Shown here: positions 52,865 through 61,792 of the stretch, in pieces
Layout: the number at the start of each line of letters is the position of its first letter
How positions within the stretch are numbered: the stretch's first letter is position 1
Source of the DNA: Anderseniella sp039978075
GTDB taxonomy: Bacteria > Pseudomonadota > Alphaproteobacteria > Rhizobiales > Aestuariivirgaceae
Direction of reading: 5' to 3'
Length of the DNA: 64,000 nt
Assembly (NCBI GenBank): GCA_039978075.1
Contig: JBDWCA010000005.1
Coordinates: 496,001 to 560,000, forward strand
Made by a program: the position numbers and the translations under genes
The notes under the pieces: generated by a model
What the model was told of the DNA's origin: nothing
Seen by the model: only the letters and a program-made list of their open reading frames with translations
Database searches by the model: none

Positions 52865-53781
52865 GTGTTGAACGCAAGGACAGGATTGATCTGGCCGGGG
52901 CAGGCTGGCTGGTCACCTTTGCGCTGCTGATGGGCATCAACCAGGTGTTTGTGAAGCTGGTGAACGCCGGGCTCGCACCGGTATTTCAGGCTGGCCTGCG
53001 GTCGGCTTGCGCGCTGGTGCTGGTGTTGATCTATGCGCTCTATACAAGGCGCAAACTGTCGATCAGCGATGGTTCTCTGGTGCCGGGCCTGTGCTGCGGT
53101 GCCTTGTTCGCTGCCGAATTCATGCTGACATTCTCAGCATTCGATTACACGTCCGTCGCACGCGCCACGATGTTGTTTTACACCATGCCGTTCTGGCTGG
53201 CGTGTGCTGCGCATTTCATGATCCCGGGCGAGCGATTGACACCGGTTCGGGTGCTGGGGCTGGCGATGGCCGTTGCCGGTGTTGCCTGGGCATTGCTGCG
53301 CAATGACCATCCTGCGACCGAACATGCGCTGCTGGGAGACCTGATGTGCCTGGTTGCGGCATTTTGCTGGGCAGGAATCGCGCTGCTGGCGCGTACCACG
53401 GCGCTGTCGAATTCATCGCCTGAAATGCAGCTTGTCTATCAGCTTGCCATTTCTGCTGCGATCATGCTGCCGCTGGCGCCGGTGTTTGGCGGTCTTGTGC
53501 GCGATTTCACGCCACTGATCGGCGGCCTGTTCGCTTTTCAGGTTCTCGTTGTGGTGAGTTTCGGGTTTTTGATGTGGTTTCGCGTTCTGGCGGTTTACCC
53601 GGCATCCGACATGGCATCATTCGGCTTTCTCACACCGTTGTTCGGTGTGATGTTCGGCTGGCTGATACTGGGCGAGACGATTACGCTGGAATTTGTCGGT
53701 GCCCTGGTACTGGTGTGTGCCGGCATCGTGCTGGTCAATCGCAAGAAGAAGAAAATCAGCGCTGCTCAGCCTGCCTTATGA
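52861..53781 (+). CDS. EamA/DMT-family transporter
   Basis: 306 residues starting with GTG at 52861, overlapping the TrmA-family stop. Ten helices: the first EamA half includes LLMGINQVFVKLVNAGLAPVFQAGLRSACALVLVLIYAL and the second ends FGVMFGWLILGETITLEFVGALVLVCAGIVLVNRKKKK, with a Lys-rich cytoplasmic tail. It exports or imports small solutes; substrate unknown. The 3' end overlaps the convergent L,D-transpeptidase gene by 16 bases. Confidence 0.86.
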   Translation: MSVERKDRIDLAGAGWLVTFALLMGINQVFVKLVNAGLAPVFQAGLRSACALVLVLIYALYTRRKLSISDGSLVPGLCCGALFAAEFMLTFSAFDYTSVARATMLFYTMPFWLACAAHFMIPGERLTPVRVLGLAMAVAGVAWALLRNDHPATEHALLGDLMCLVAAFCWAGIALLARTTALSNSSPEMQLVYQLAISAAIMLPLAPVFGGLVRDFTPLIGGLFAFQVLVVVSFGFLMWFRVLAVYPASDMASFGFLTPLFGVMFGWLILGETITLEFVGALVLVCAGIVLVNRKKKKISAAQPAL

Positions 53782-54575
53782 TCAAGCACCACGACGCGGG
53801 ATTTCAGTGTGACCCGCAGGTGAAGTTCTGCAATGTCCTGGTTCAGCATGCGGATACAGCCCGATGACAGGTTCTTGCCTATGGATGACGGGTCGTTGGT
53901 GCCGTGAATCCGGTACAGGGTATCGCGACCGGTCAAATCAAACAGATAGAGTGCGCGTGCGCCGAGTGGGTTCTTTGGACCGCCCGGCATGCCGAGCGGC
54001 CATTTCGCGGCCTTGGGATCGCGCGCGACCATTTCAGCCGGCGGTGTCCAGCGTGGCCAGCGTGCCTTGCGTGCAATATAGGCCTCGCCTGCCCAGGTAA
54101 AACCTGAACGCCCAACCCCGATGCCATAGCGCATGGCCATGCCACCTTCGCGCACATGAAACAAATGCCGGTTCTTGGTGTCTACCACGATTGTGCCGGG
54201 CCATTCACGTCCGGGATACCGGACAAGCTGACGGCGGAATTGCGGTTTGATGCTGGCCGGGCTTACCTTCTCGATCGGATAGTCGACCGGTGATTCCATA
54301 GGTGGCCGCTGCCCTGGAACCGGTTGTGGCTCCAGGCCACCTGACGGTGGCTGATAGGGTGGTTGAGGTGCCGGTGGTGCGTTGGTCGGGGAAACCGAGC
54401 CTGTGATATCGCCACGACGCGGTTCCTCGTCAAACCCTCCGCGGGTCCTGAGCCAATTGGAGATAGTGTCGATGTTGAACGGGTCAGCCTTTGCAGCCGT
54501 GGCAGAAGAGGTGACCAACACCGCTGCACCGGTGCCAAACAGCATGTTTCGGCGTGATATGTCTCGGTCACTCAT
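53766..54575 (-). CDS. L,D-transpeptidase (YkuD domain), Tat-exported
   Basis: 269 residues. The N-terminus SDRDISRRNMLFGTGAAVLVTSSATAAKA is a Tat signal (SRRNMLF). A proline-rich linker (APPAPQPPYQPPSGG) leads to the YkuD domain, with the catalytic HGTNDPSSIGKNLSSGCIRM (His and Cys) near residues 225-244. Such enzymes make 3-3 cross-links in peptidoglycan or attach lipoproteins. Polymorphic linkers are normal. Its 3' end overlaps the convergent DMT gene by 16 bases. The upstream 170 bases separate it from a terminator of the TPR gene. Confidence 0.93.
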   Translation of the reverse strand: MSDRDISRRNMLFGTGAAVLVTSSATAAKADPFNIDTISNWLRTRGGFDEEPRRGDITGSVSPTNAPPAPQPPYQPPSGGLEPQPVPGQRPPMESPVDYPIEKVSPASIKPQFRRQLVRYPGREWPGTIVVDTKNRHLFHVREGGMAMRYGIGVGRSGFTWAGEAYIARKARWPRWTPPAEMVARDPKAAKWPLGMPGGPKNPLGARALYLFDLTGRDTLYRIHGTNDPSSIGKNLSSGCIRMLNQDIAELHLRVTLKSRVVVLDHKAG

Positions 54576-54738
54576 CGGTTGATACCGGCTCCCAAACGTA
54601 CAAAATCCATATCATGAAGCGTACTGCTTCTTGGTTAAGGTTTGATTTACGTTTAGCGCCAGTTTGCAGCAGGAGATGGGTAGTTTTGCGCCTGATTTAT
54701 GGCAAGCCCTAACGGTTTGTTGAAGAGGCGCGGCAAAC

Positions 54739-54772
54739 AAAAAAAGCCACGGCCGTGTGACGGGCCGTGGCT
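54739..54772 (-). terminator. Terminator of the TPR-protein gene
   Basis: On the minus strand AGCCACGGCC and GGCCGTGGCT form a perfect 10-base stem with an 8-base loop, followed by a run of seven Ts. It lies 22 bases past the TPR gene stop. Confidence 0.9.
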
Positions 54773-54794
54773 TGGTTATCTATTTTTCTTGCGA

Positions 54795-55322
54795 TCAGTA
54801 GATCGGCTTGCCGGTATCGATGGCCTGGGACAGCAGCAGGTATTCTTCGCATGCCGTGCCGCAGCGCGTGCCGATTTCCGTGAGCTGTTCGCGTGCAAGG
54901 TCCATCTTGCCCAGTTTCACATAGCCTTCGCCCAGGTATTCGCGAGCCAGGATATAGTTCGGGTCGGTATCCAGAGCCTTGTGGTAGAAAGCAATTCCCT
55001 GCTCGACCTTGCCCATCTTGCGGTGCGTATAGCCAAGCCCGTTGAGAGCTTCAGGATCGCGCTTGTCGGCAACCAGCCGGAACAGGTCAATGGCGTTTTC
55101 ATACTGCCCGGCGCGGGCAAGCGCCCAGCCCTGAGCTTTCAGTGATTTGTCCGGGAAGACTTCAGACGTCTTCTTCACGCACTTCTTCATAGAGTCCGAA
55201 TAAACCTGGCCTTTTTTGCAGGTTTTGGTGGACGTCGAGGTGTCCGAGCCGGCAGCATGGGCCACCGTAAACGAGGTACCAATGGCCAGAGTTGCTGCCA
55301 GGGCAAGGGGAGTAAACTTCAT
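54795..55322 (-). CDS. Secreted tetratricopeptide-repeat protein
   Basis: 175 residues. Signal peptide (MKFTPLALAATLAIGTSFTVAHA), a Lys/Thr-rich linker with two Cys (CKKGQVYSDSMKKCVKK), then three TPR-like helical pairs: AQGWALARAGQYENAIDLFRLVADKRDPEALNGLGYTHRKMGKVEQGIAFYHKALDTDPNY and LAREYLGEGYVKLGKMDLAREQLTEIG. TPR proteins mediate protein contacts, here in the periplasm. Two Cys near the end (RCGTACEEY) may form a disulphide. Ends at a strong terminator and is monocistronic; divergent from the M48 gene. Confidence 0.85.
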   Translation of the reverse strand: MKFTPLALAATLAIGTSFTVAHAAGSDTSTSTKTCKKGQVYSDSMKKCVKKTSEVFPDKSLKAQGWALARAGQYENAIDLFRLVADKRDPEALNGLGYTHRKMGKVEQGIAFYHKALDTDPNYILAREYLGEGYVKLGKMDLAREQLTEIGTRCGTACEEYLLLSQAIDTGKPIY

Positions 55323-55534
55323 GGTCAGTTTCCTTGTTGGATGTATCGATCGGGGTTTAGGCGATAAATGCTGCCGTGAACTATAGCAGTCTGCTTACGA
55401 AAGAACGAGCAGTGCTGGTTCAATAAAAGGCATCAAAAATGTAACGATTTTGTGTTGGCAGTGCGCGTGGCGGAAGGCCAATAATTGATTTTTTGATGAA
55501 TTATCCTCAGATCAAAATTGGTTAACAAGTTTGC

Positions 55535-55563
55535 TTGAGGCTTTGGGCGATGATCGCTATGCT
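55535..55563 (+). promoter_or_regulatory. Candidate -35/-10 promoter before the M48 gene
   Basis: TTGAGG and TATGCT are separated by exactly 17 bases. This is a weak sigma-70-like promoter. It would start transcription close to 55570, so the start codon would have to be at or after the ATG at 55576. Confidence 0.3.
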
Positions 55564-55575
55564 ACTGCTTCGTGG

Positions 55576-56511
55576 ATGGCACCCACTATACTATCAGGCA
55601 CAACGGCTGGCAACGTGACAAGGCGTTCAACAATACAAACCGCACTTATGCTGGCAATGGCTCTGGCTGTGAACGGGTGTGCCGAAAACCATTTGCTTGC
55701 GCAACTGGATGCCGGTGTGTCGGGCGCGTCTGTTAATGGCGAAAGAGAATTGCCTGATGTGTCGGTGTCTCCGGCAGGAACGTCGAATTTCAAACGTCAG
55801 CAGATTATCGGCAACGACCTTGCCCAACGCGCACTCGGTGTGATGAAGCGGTCCAGTGATACCGAACTTGAAGACTATCTGAATGCTATTGTGACGCGGC
55901 TGAAAACCACACCGGCGCATGGCGCCTCAAGCTTGTTCTACAAGGTGTATCTTGTGGACAGCCCACATGCCAACGCGTTTACACCCGGTGGTGGCCATAT
56001 CTTTGTGACCACCGGGATCGTGACCAAGCTGCGCACTGAAGGCCAGATGGCGATGGTGCTGGCGCATGAGATGGCGCACAACCGGGCAAACCATGTGGTA
56101 AAGGGACATGACGGTCAATCGCTGAACAAGCGTGTTACAGCGTTCGGAAAACGGATTTTTGACGACGGACTTGGTGTTCCCTGGTTGAGCAGTGGTGTGA
56201 AGGCGTTGGCTGACACAAGCCTGAGCAGTTATACCCGCGCCCAGGAGGAGCAGGCCGATATGCTTGGGTTCCGGTATTTCGTCTCTGCGGGCTACGACCC
56301 CCACGAAGCGCCGCGCAGTTTTGCCGCCCTGATTGCCGTCGATGCTCAGAAGAAGAGTATTTTTGACGTTTTTGACGGCTACCCCGAAGGCATCAGGCGG
56401 GCAGAAGAAATGAATGCCATGGTGCATGCGGCTTATCGCGATGTAGATACCAGCCGCCTGCGGCGCAATACCAGGACCTATGTTGATCTGGCGGCTGCAT
56501 ACTGGCAATAA
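55576..56511 (+). CDS. M48-family metalloprotease lipoprotein (BepA/YcaL-like)
   Basis: 311 residues if ATG 55576 is used; an in-frame GTG at 55615 would give a shorter, more typical lipoprotein signal (TRRSTIQTALMLAMALAVNGC). Zinc motif LAHEMAHNRANH (HExxH), with the third ligand Glu in the RAQEEQADMLGFRYF segment, marks an M48 peptidase. Cys in AVNGCAEN is a plausible lipidation site. Such lipoproteins work in outer-membrane protein quality control. Length agrees with short M48C members that lack TPRs. The start remains uncertain because no SD is seen. Confidence 0.83.
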   Translation: MAPTILSGTTAGNVTRRSTIQTALMLAMALAVNGCAENHLLAQLDAGVSGASVNGERELPDVSVSPAGTSNFKRQQIIGNDLAQRALGVMKRSSDTELEDYLNAIVTRLKTTPAHGASSLFYKVYLVDSPHANAFTPGGGHIFVTTGIVTKLRTEGQMAMVLAHEMAHNRANHVVKGHDGQSLNKRVTAFGKRIFDDGLGVPWLSSGVKALADTSLSSYTRAQEEQADMLGFRYFVSAGYDPHEAPRSFAALIAVDAQKKSIFDVFDGYPEGIRRAEEMNAMVHAAYRDVDTSRLRRNTRTYVDLAAAYWQ

Positions 56512-56669
56512 GCCCGCCGTTCCGGCTGTTTCACTTCCCGATCGCTTTCTGAACGTCAGATGAACAACTCGCTCAGGTTTCAGTCATCCTGGTGCTGGCA
56601 ATCTTGTCCTCAAGTAAACACGTGACGATCTTCAAGGTCGGACACATAAACAAGAATGAGGAAAGTAAA

Positions 56670-57071
56670 ATGTCCCAGATTACCAAGACAGCGAAATCCA
56701 CCATGATCCTTGCTGCCGGTGCTGTTGCCGGTGTCCTGTTCGCAGGTAACGTCACAACGACGGCCAATGCTGAGACCGTATACTTTGGTTACGAGACATC
56801 GTTCCGTGAAGCCAAGCAAATGTGCAATGGCATCCATGGCCGTATTTTCGAGACGGGCCGGGGTCAATATGGCTGCACAGGTAATCTGGTTGAGCGCAGG
56901 TACAAACGCCTTCCACCACCACAACTTGTTCGCGGTGCAAATGACCGCCCGAGCAAGCGCCAGAACTTTGGCGGCCGTGATTTTTCCAATGACATTGGCA
57001 AAGTCGGCGGCGAAGGTGGCGGCAATGGCGGTGGCGGTGGCGGTGGCGGCGGAAGCGCCGGCCGCAACTGA
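56670..57071 (+). CDS. Small secreted protein with a polyglycine tail
   Basis: 133 residues from ATG 56670, with GAGGAAAG upstream; the frame opens earlier without such a site. Signal peptide (MSQITKTAKSTMILAAGAVAGVLFAGNVTTTANA), a short domain with two cysteines (KQMCNGIHGR and YGCTGNL), a basic linker and a C-terminal tail of nearly continuous glycine (from about residue 113). Looks like an exported or cell-surface structural protein. No family recognised. A hairpin terminator follows 30 bases after the stop. Confidence 0.7.
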   Translation: MSQITKTAKSTMILAAGAVAGVLFAGNVTTTANAETVYFGYETSFREAKQMCNGIHGRIFETGRGQYGCTGNLVERRYKRLPPPQLVRGANDRPSKRQNFGGRDFSNDIGKVGGEGGGNGGGGGGGGGSAGRN

Positions 57072-57101
57072 TCTTTCGGTTGTTTGACACGACCATCAAA
57101 G

Positions 57102-57132
57102 CCAGCACTGCTTAATTGCGGTGCTGGATTTT
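57102..57132 (+). terminator. Terminator after the polyglycine-tail protein gene
   Basis: CCAGCAC and GTGCTGG form a 7-base stem (extended by an inner T-G pair and GC/GC) with loop TTAATT, followed by ATTTTGTTT. Confidence 0.75.
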
Positions 57133-57157
57133 GTTTGCCTGGAATGACGAAACCAGT

Positions 57158-57505
57158 TTAGCGGCGGCTCCGGCGGCGCGATCTGCGCGACAGGAGAACC
57201 GGCACCAACAGCATGATGGCACATGCGAACGTGGCAAGGCCAAAAGCGGCTATGGCGGCAACTCCAAGAGTGTGGGGCGCACTACCGGCCTGATTGGGCA
57301 ATGGGCTGGCGGTTGCCTGGCCAATGGGCAACACGGCAACCATCACTGTCAGGACGGCGGTAGACAAAGCCACTGCAAAAAACGACAGCATATGGGTGTT
57401 TCTGCGGTTGTGCGCGGAGTTACCGTCACGCGCTGCGGCACCGAAGCCGTACAAGCCGTCAGTTTCGCTGCTTTTGATCAACATAATATGCGCATCCCGG
57501 TTCAA
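57158..57505 (-). CDS. Small two-helix membrane protein with basic tail
   Basis: 115 residues. Two predicted helices (MLSFFAVALSTAVLTVMVAVLPIG and LGVAAIAAFGLATFACAIMLLVPVLL) with a highly basic C-terminus (RRSRRRSRR) on the cytoplasmic side. First ATG at 57505, others at 57484 and 57388 are possible. Upstream is a perfect CtrA box at 57611-57625, suggesting cell-cycle control if transcription starts there. No homologue recognised. Confidence 0.5.
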   Translation of the reverse strand: MNRDAHIMLIKSSETDGLYGFGAAARDGNSAHNRRNTHMLSFFAVALSTAVLTVMVAVLPIGQATASPLPNQAGSAPHTLGVAAIAAFGLATFACAIMLLVPVLLSRRSRRRSRR

Positions 57506-57610
57506 TCGCGAACCCTTTCCAGCCTCCTACAAGACCATAAAAGGATGGCGTAAAATCACGCAAACAATGCCGTTGCACGGGTCATTGTATGGCAAACCAG
57601 GGGCATAGGG

Positions 57611-57625
57611 TTAACAAAAGGTTAA
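57611..57625. promoter_or_regulatory. CtrA-type box (TTAA-N7-TTAA)
   Basis: TTAA, exactly seven bases, TTAA followed by C is the consensus of the alphaproteobacterial cell-cycle regulator CtrA. It lies 106 bases upstream of the small two-helix membrane protein gene on the minus strand. It could equally be an accidental match downstream of the SAF gene, but the two repeats share a GTTAAC form. Confidence 0.5.
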
Positions 57626-57638
57626 CAATATCAAGGTG

Positions 57639-58958
57639 TTATGTTGCAAAATCGGCGGAATTCTCAAGTTTCCGGCGACATTCGGTGGCTGCATTGTCCG
57701 GCAACGGACCAATATCGTCATAGGTGATAGTTGTACCGTGTTTTACCGGGCGGATTAGGCTGACACCGTGAGCCAGGCCGATGGGCAGGGCGCGTGCGCG
57801 ATGTGACGCATCTGCAGGCATCAGCTTGCCCCATGCGGTGTATCCGCCTTCGCCATCCAGCGTGTCGCCGGCACTGATATCTTTCTTGGCAACAGCAACG
57901 ACATCGCCACGCCACGCTGCCGTGCTTCCCGTCGCCTCGCCGCGTATCGCTGCATTGGCAGCGGAAACGCCCAGTTCGAGGCCGATCAGGTGATATGGCC
58001 GGTACATGGCCGCATAATAACCTGACTGGTCCGTTTTCAGCCCATACTGCAGAAAGCAGTCGCGCGCATACTCGTTGGGAGCCTTGAATACGGCATAGAC
58101 ACCCCAGCGCAGGTGATTGTGCATTTCAGTTGTCTCACCGCGGTGCTCGGAGGCAATGACTTCAACAAGCCCCTCTGCGCCAAGCATGCCCCCGGCGTCT
58201 GCCGGAATGAGTACATTTTGCAAATTGTCGAAGTCGACAGCCGGAAACTTCAGTCCGTCGCTTGGTGCACTCAATCCGGTTGCATTGGCGATGGCTGCCA
58301 TCTCTATGGCAGATTTGGTGCCGTCAAGGAACGAGTTGAACATTTGGGAATTCATGCCTGCAGCCGCTGCCTGCTCGGGGCTGAGGCCGTAATGGGTCCA
58401 CACGTCATCGGGCGTGACATCATGAAACTCGGGCTGGAAGCGAGTGCCTTTCCCGGCACACACAACGTCCAGACCACAGGTTCTGGCCCAGTCGACAATC
58501 TCGCAAACCAGGGCAGGCTGGTCGCCGGATGCCATTGAATAAACCGTACCTGCGCTTCGGTGCGCGGCAGCCAGAACCGGGCCCGCCAACACATCTGCTT
58601 CGACATTGACCATGACGATATGCTTGCCGTGCTGAGCTGCTGCAAGTGCATGGGCACAGCCGGCCGCCGGCGATCCTGTAATTTCCATGACAACCTCAAC
58701 ATCAGGGTCGGCAATCAGGTCCATGCCGTCATCGGTAAAGCGTGTCCGGGAGATCAGATCGTCCTGCCAGCCTACGGCGCGACAAGCGGCGCGGGCGCGT
58801 TCCGGATCAAGGTCGGCAATAACAACAACTGACAAGTGGGGTGAAAACGGCACCTGATTGAGGAACATCGAGCCGAATTTTCCGGCTCCTATGACGCCGA
58901 CGCGAACCGGGCCCTTATCGGCAATCCTGTTGGCGAGGATAGCTGGAAGTTGCTGCAT
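57639..58958 (-). CDS. NAD(P)-dependent oxidoreductase with C-terminal SAF domain
   Basis: 439 residues from ATG 58958 (MQQLPAILANRIADKGPVRVG); the frame reaches further upstream. A Rossmann fold (VGVIGAGKFGSMFLNQ) with VVVIADLDPERARAA is followed by a homoserine-dehydrogenase-like middle region, and a C-terminal SAF-type domain (VAVAKKDISAGDTLDGEGGYTAWG). Databases usually call such proteins SAF-domain or homoserine dehydrogenase-like; they probably oxidise sugar acids or hydroxy acids. No neighbours indicate the pathway. It is 67 bases downstream of a gap after the monooxygenase gene on the same strand. Confidence 0.85.
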   Translation of the reverse strand: MQQLPAILANRIADKGPVRVGVIGAGKFGSMFLNQVPFSPHLSVVVIADLDPERARAACRAVGWQDDLISRTRFTDDGMDLIADPDVEVVMEITGSPAAGCAHALAAAQHGKHIVMVNVEADVLAGPVLAAAHRSAGTVYSMASGDQPALVCEIVDWARTCGLDVVCAGKGTRFQPEFHDVTPDDVWTHYGLSPEQAAAAGMNSQMFNSFLDGTKSAIEMAAIANATGLSAPSDGLKFPAVDFDNLQNVLIPADAGGMLGAEGLVEVIASEHRGETTEMHNHLRWGVYAVFKAPNEYARDCFLQYGLKTDQSGYYAAMYRPYHLIGLELGVSAANAAIRGEATGSTAAWRGDVVAVAKKDISAGDTLDGEGGYTAWGKLMPADASHRARALPIGLAHGVSLIRPVKHGTTITYDDIGPLPDNAATECRRKLENSADFAT

Positions 58959-59105
58959 TTGGTGACCTTTTCTGCAAACTGTCTGGATAAGATTAGCGGG
59001 ATTTGATCTCAACATGTTGGAAACGATCAGGAGAACCAAGTCAAACAGATCGACAGGTTTTACGTGATTTTTCAGATAGTCAGCCGCAGTCGGTCAGGGA
59101 AAGAG

Positions 59106-60344
59106 TCAAGCCGACGGCTTACATTCCGGCGACGGTGAGTAGATCCACGCAAGACGTTGCAACTGCATGGAACCGGGTAACAACCGCAAGGTCAGATTTC
59201 GCGCCCGGGCCGTCGGGCCGCGCATGTGGTAGATACCGGCATTGCGGCGGGACTCTTCGACAATGCGGGCGGTGCGCGGCTGGCGGAGCTTTTCATAATG
59301 GGCCAGGGCAGCTTTCAGGCTGCCACTTCCGTCACCGAGACAGGCAGCCAGGCAGGCAGCGTCTTCCAAAGCCATGGCAGCACCTTGAGCGAGATAGGGC
59401 AGGGATGCATGAGCAGCATCACCGACCAGGACGCAATTGTCCCGGTTCCATCCGGTGAACGGCTCCAGATCAGCGCCGGTCCAGGCCAGCCAGCTTGCCG
59501 GTGTGGACAACAGGTCGTGCAGCACTGATGTCACGCCCGGCAGCGCGCCAAGTACGTTGTCGCGACTGGCGATATTGCTCCATCCGGTCTGATTTGCAGG
59601 CTGTTCAACACTGGCCACGATGTTGAGTTGCCGGCCACCTGACACCAGGTAGTGCACGACGTGGCCACCCGGCGCCAACCACAGGTAAACCGCATCACGA
59701 TCAAGCGCGTCAGGAAGATCACCGGCCGGGGCAAGAGCCCGGTACAGTGTTTCGCCGCTCAGACGCGGTTCGCTGCCAGGTGCGATGTGAGTGCGCAGTG
59801 CAGAACGGATACCGTCTGCCGCGATAAGCAGATCGGCTTCATGGATTTCGCCGGACAGGGTTTTCAGTCCTGTGGGGTCGCCCGGTTGCAGCCCGGTAAT
59901 GCGGCAGTCTTTAACGATCGTGATCGCGCTGTTACTGGACGCGGTTTGTGCCAGGGCGTCGACCAGATCGGCCCGGTGCGCAACCCGGTATGGGCTGCCG
60001 AATCTCCTGGTAAAACTGTCGCCAAGCTCCAGTGCAGACAACTGCCGTCCGCTGATTGCATCGCAGATGCGAATACGTGCCGGCGCACAGCACTGCGCTT
60101 CAAGCGCGTCCCACACACCCAGGCCTTCAAGCACCCGGACCGCATTTGGCCCCAGTTGCAGGCCTGCCCCGATTGTCTCGAGCCGGGCGGCCTGTTCAAA
60201 AACTGTTACTGAATGGCCGTTTTGGGAAACTGCGATGGCACTTGCCAAGCCTGCAATACCCGCCCCGGCGATTGAAATATGCAACTTTGAAAATCCTCGA
60301 CAGCCAAAACGGTCAAAAATAGTTAGTTTGCCCTTGCGGTACAA
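59106..60344 (-). CDS. FAD-dependent monooxygenase (salicylate/3-hydroxybenzoate hydroxylase-like)
   Basis: 412 residues from ATG 60344, or about 392 from a TTG at 60284 which has GAGG upstream and fits the FAD loop better. Class A flavoprotein monooxygenase motifs: GAGIAGLASAIA (GxGxxG), DG in LLIAADGIRSALR, and GDAAHASLPYLAQGAAMALEDAACLA. It hydroxylates or decarboxylates an aromatic acid using NAD(P)H and O2. The last residues are unusual for UbiH types. The substrate is unknown; no aromatic-catabolism genes are adjacent. Confidence 0.86.
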   Translation of the reverse strand: MYRKGKLTIFDRFGCRGFSKLHISIAGAGIAGLASAIAVSQNGHSVTVFEQAARLETIGAGLQLGPNAVRVLEGLGVWDALEAQCCAPARIRICDAISGRQLSALELGDSFTRRFGSPYRVAHRADLVDALAQTASSNSAITIVKDCRITGLQPGDPTGLKTLSGEIHEADLLIAADGIRSALRTHIAPGSEPRLSGETLYRALAPAGDLPDALDRDAVYLWLAPGGHVVHYLVSGGRQLNIVASVEQPANQTGWSNIASRDNVLGALPGVTSVLHDLLSTPASWLAWTGADLEPFTGWNRDNCVLVGDAAHASLPYLAQGAAMALEDAACLAACLGDGSGSLKAALAHYEKLRQPRTARIVEESRRNAGIYHMRGPTARARNLTLRLLPGSMQLQRLAWIYSPSPECKPSA

Positions 60345-60415
60345 AAACGGCAGGACTAGGGTCCGCGCCGGTCCTTCTGGATCGATATCACGGATAACAT
60401 CAAGGAGCTATTCCA

Positions 60416-61618
60416 ATGGGTTTCATCGCAGACTCGCTTAATAGAATTCAGCCGTCAGCTACGATAGCGATTTCAACGAAAGCCATGGAACTCAAAGCAG
60501 CCGGACGTGATATAATCGGACTGTCTGCGGGCGAGCCTGACTTTGATACACCCGACAACATCAAGGAAGCCGCCATAAAGGCGATCCGTGACGGGCGCAC
60601 CAAGTACACACCGGTTGATGGCGTGCCTGAATTGAAGCAGGCCATTTGCGCCAAGTTCGAGCGCGACAACGGGCTCAGGTATACGCCATCACAAGTGTCG
60701 GTTGGAACCGGTGGCAAACAGGTCCTGTTTAACGCTTTACTTGCGACGCTTAATCCCGGTGACGAAGTGATTGTGCCGGCACCGTACTGGGTGAGCTACC
60801 CTGATATTGTATTGCTGGGCGGTGGCAAGCCGGTATTCGTCGAAACAACACTGGACAACGGTTTCAAACTGCAGGCGGCCGCATTGGAAGCGGCAATTAC
60901 ACCTAAAACCAAGTGGCTGGTGTTCAATTCACCGTCAAACCCGTCCGGCGCTGCCTACAGTCATGCGGAGTTAAAGGCGCTCACGGATGTGCTGATGCGG
61001 CATCCCCAGGTCTGGGTGCTGACCGACGATATGTACGAGCATCTTGTCTACGACGACTTCAAGTTTGTGACACCGGCCCAGGTCGAGCCCCAATTGCTGG
61101 AGCGGACCTTGACCATGAATGGTGTATCCAAGGCTTACGCGATGACCGGATGGCGAATTGGATTTGCGGCCGGTCCTGAAGTTTTGATCAACGCGATGCG
61201 AAAATTGCAGTCGCAGTCCACATCCAATCCGTCGTCGATTTCACAATGGGCGGCAGTGGAAGCTCTGAACGGTCCGCAGGATTTCATTGCCAGTAACAAT
61301 GAGAAATTCAAGGAACGCCGGGATCTGGTTGTGTCGATGTTGAACCAGGCAAATGGCCTGTCATGCCCGACACCGGAAGGTGCGTTCTATGTGTACCCTT
61401 CATGTGAAGAATTGATTGGCAAGACCACACCGTCAGGCCAGCAGATCAAGAATGACGAAGACTTTGTAACCGCGCTGCTGGCTGACGAGGGAGTTGCAGC
61501 CGTGCATGGAGCAGCATTTGGACTTGAGCCGTTCTTCCGGGTTTCATACGCAACGTCCAATGAAGCGCTGGAAGATGCGTGTGAGCGTATTCAGCGGTTT
61601 TGCAACAGCCTGAAATAG
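60416..61618 (+). CDS. Aspartate/aromatic aminotransferase, class I
   Basis: 400 residues. The PLP lysine is in MNGVSKAYAMTGWRIGF, and RIG(F) supplies the phosphate-binding Arg; the conserved N-terminal SGEPDFDTP is present as LSAGEPDFDTPDNI. The C-terminal Arg in FFRVSYATS binds the second carboxylate of aspartate. It matches the AatA/AspC group with 400 residues. GGAGC precedes the ATG by nine bases. Its promoter lies in the 70-base divergent region with the monooxygenase gene. A possible catalytic role is aspartate:2-oxoglutarate transamination. Confidence 0.93.
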   Translation: MGFIADSLNRIQPSATIAISTKAMELKAAGRDIIGLSAGEPDFDTPDNIKEAAIKAIRDGRTKYTPVDGVPELKQAICAKFERDNGLRYTPSQVSVGTGGKQVLFNALLATLNPGDEVIVPAPYWVSYPDIVLLGGGKPVFVETTLDNGFKLQAAALEAAITPKTKWLVFNSPSNPSGAAYSHAELKALTDVLMRHPQVWVLTDDMYEHLVYDDFKFVTPAQVEPQLLERTLTMNGVSKAYAMTGWRIGFAAGPEVLINAMRKLQSQSTSNPSSISQWAAVEALNGPQDFIASNNEKFKERRDLVVSMLNQANGLSCPTPEGAFYVYPSCEELIGKTTPSGQQIKNDEDFVTALLADEGVAAVHGAAFGLEPFFRVSYATSNEALEDACERIQRFCNSLK

Positions 61619-61729
61619 GCGGTTCCTCCGGTTAAAAACTTTGTTACAATTATGTCGAAATTGTAATTGGATTTGTTACCACCGATGGCTAAGTATTGGT
61701 CATCGCTCGGGACGGCGATTCGGGAGTTC

Positions 61730-61758
61730 GGCTGCGTGACGCATCTGGTCACGCAGCC
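61730..61758 (+). promoter_or_regulatory. Strong hairpin in the leader of the DUF992 gene
   Basis: GGCTGCGTGAC and GTCACGCAGCC form a perfect 11-base stem with a 7-base loop, 34 bases before the start codon. It lacks a direct T-run, although ACTTTT follows after eleven bases, so it may be a leader structure rather than a terminator. Confidence 0.5.
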
Positions 61759-61792
61759 CGGCCCCCACTTTTCGCCAGAAAGGCATATTCCT

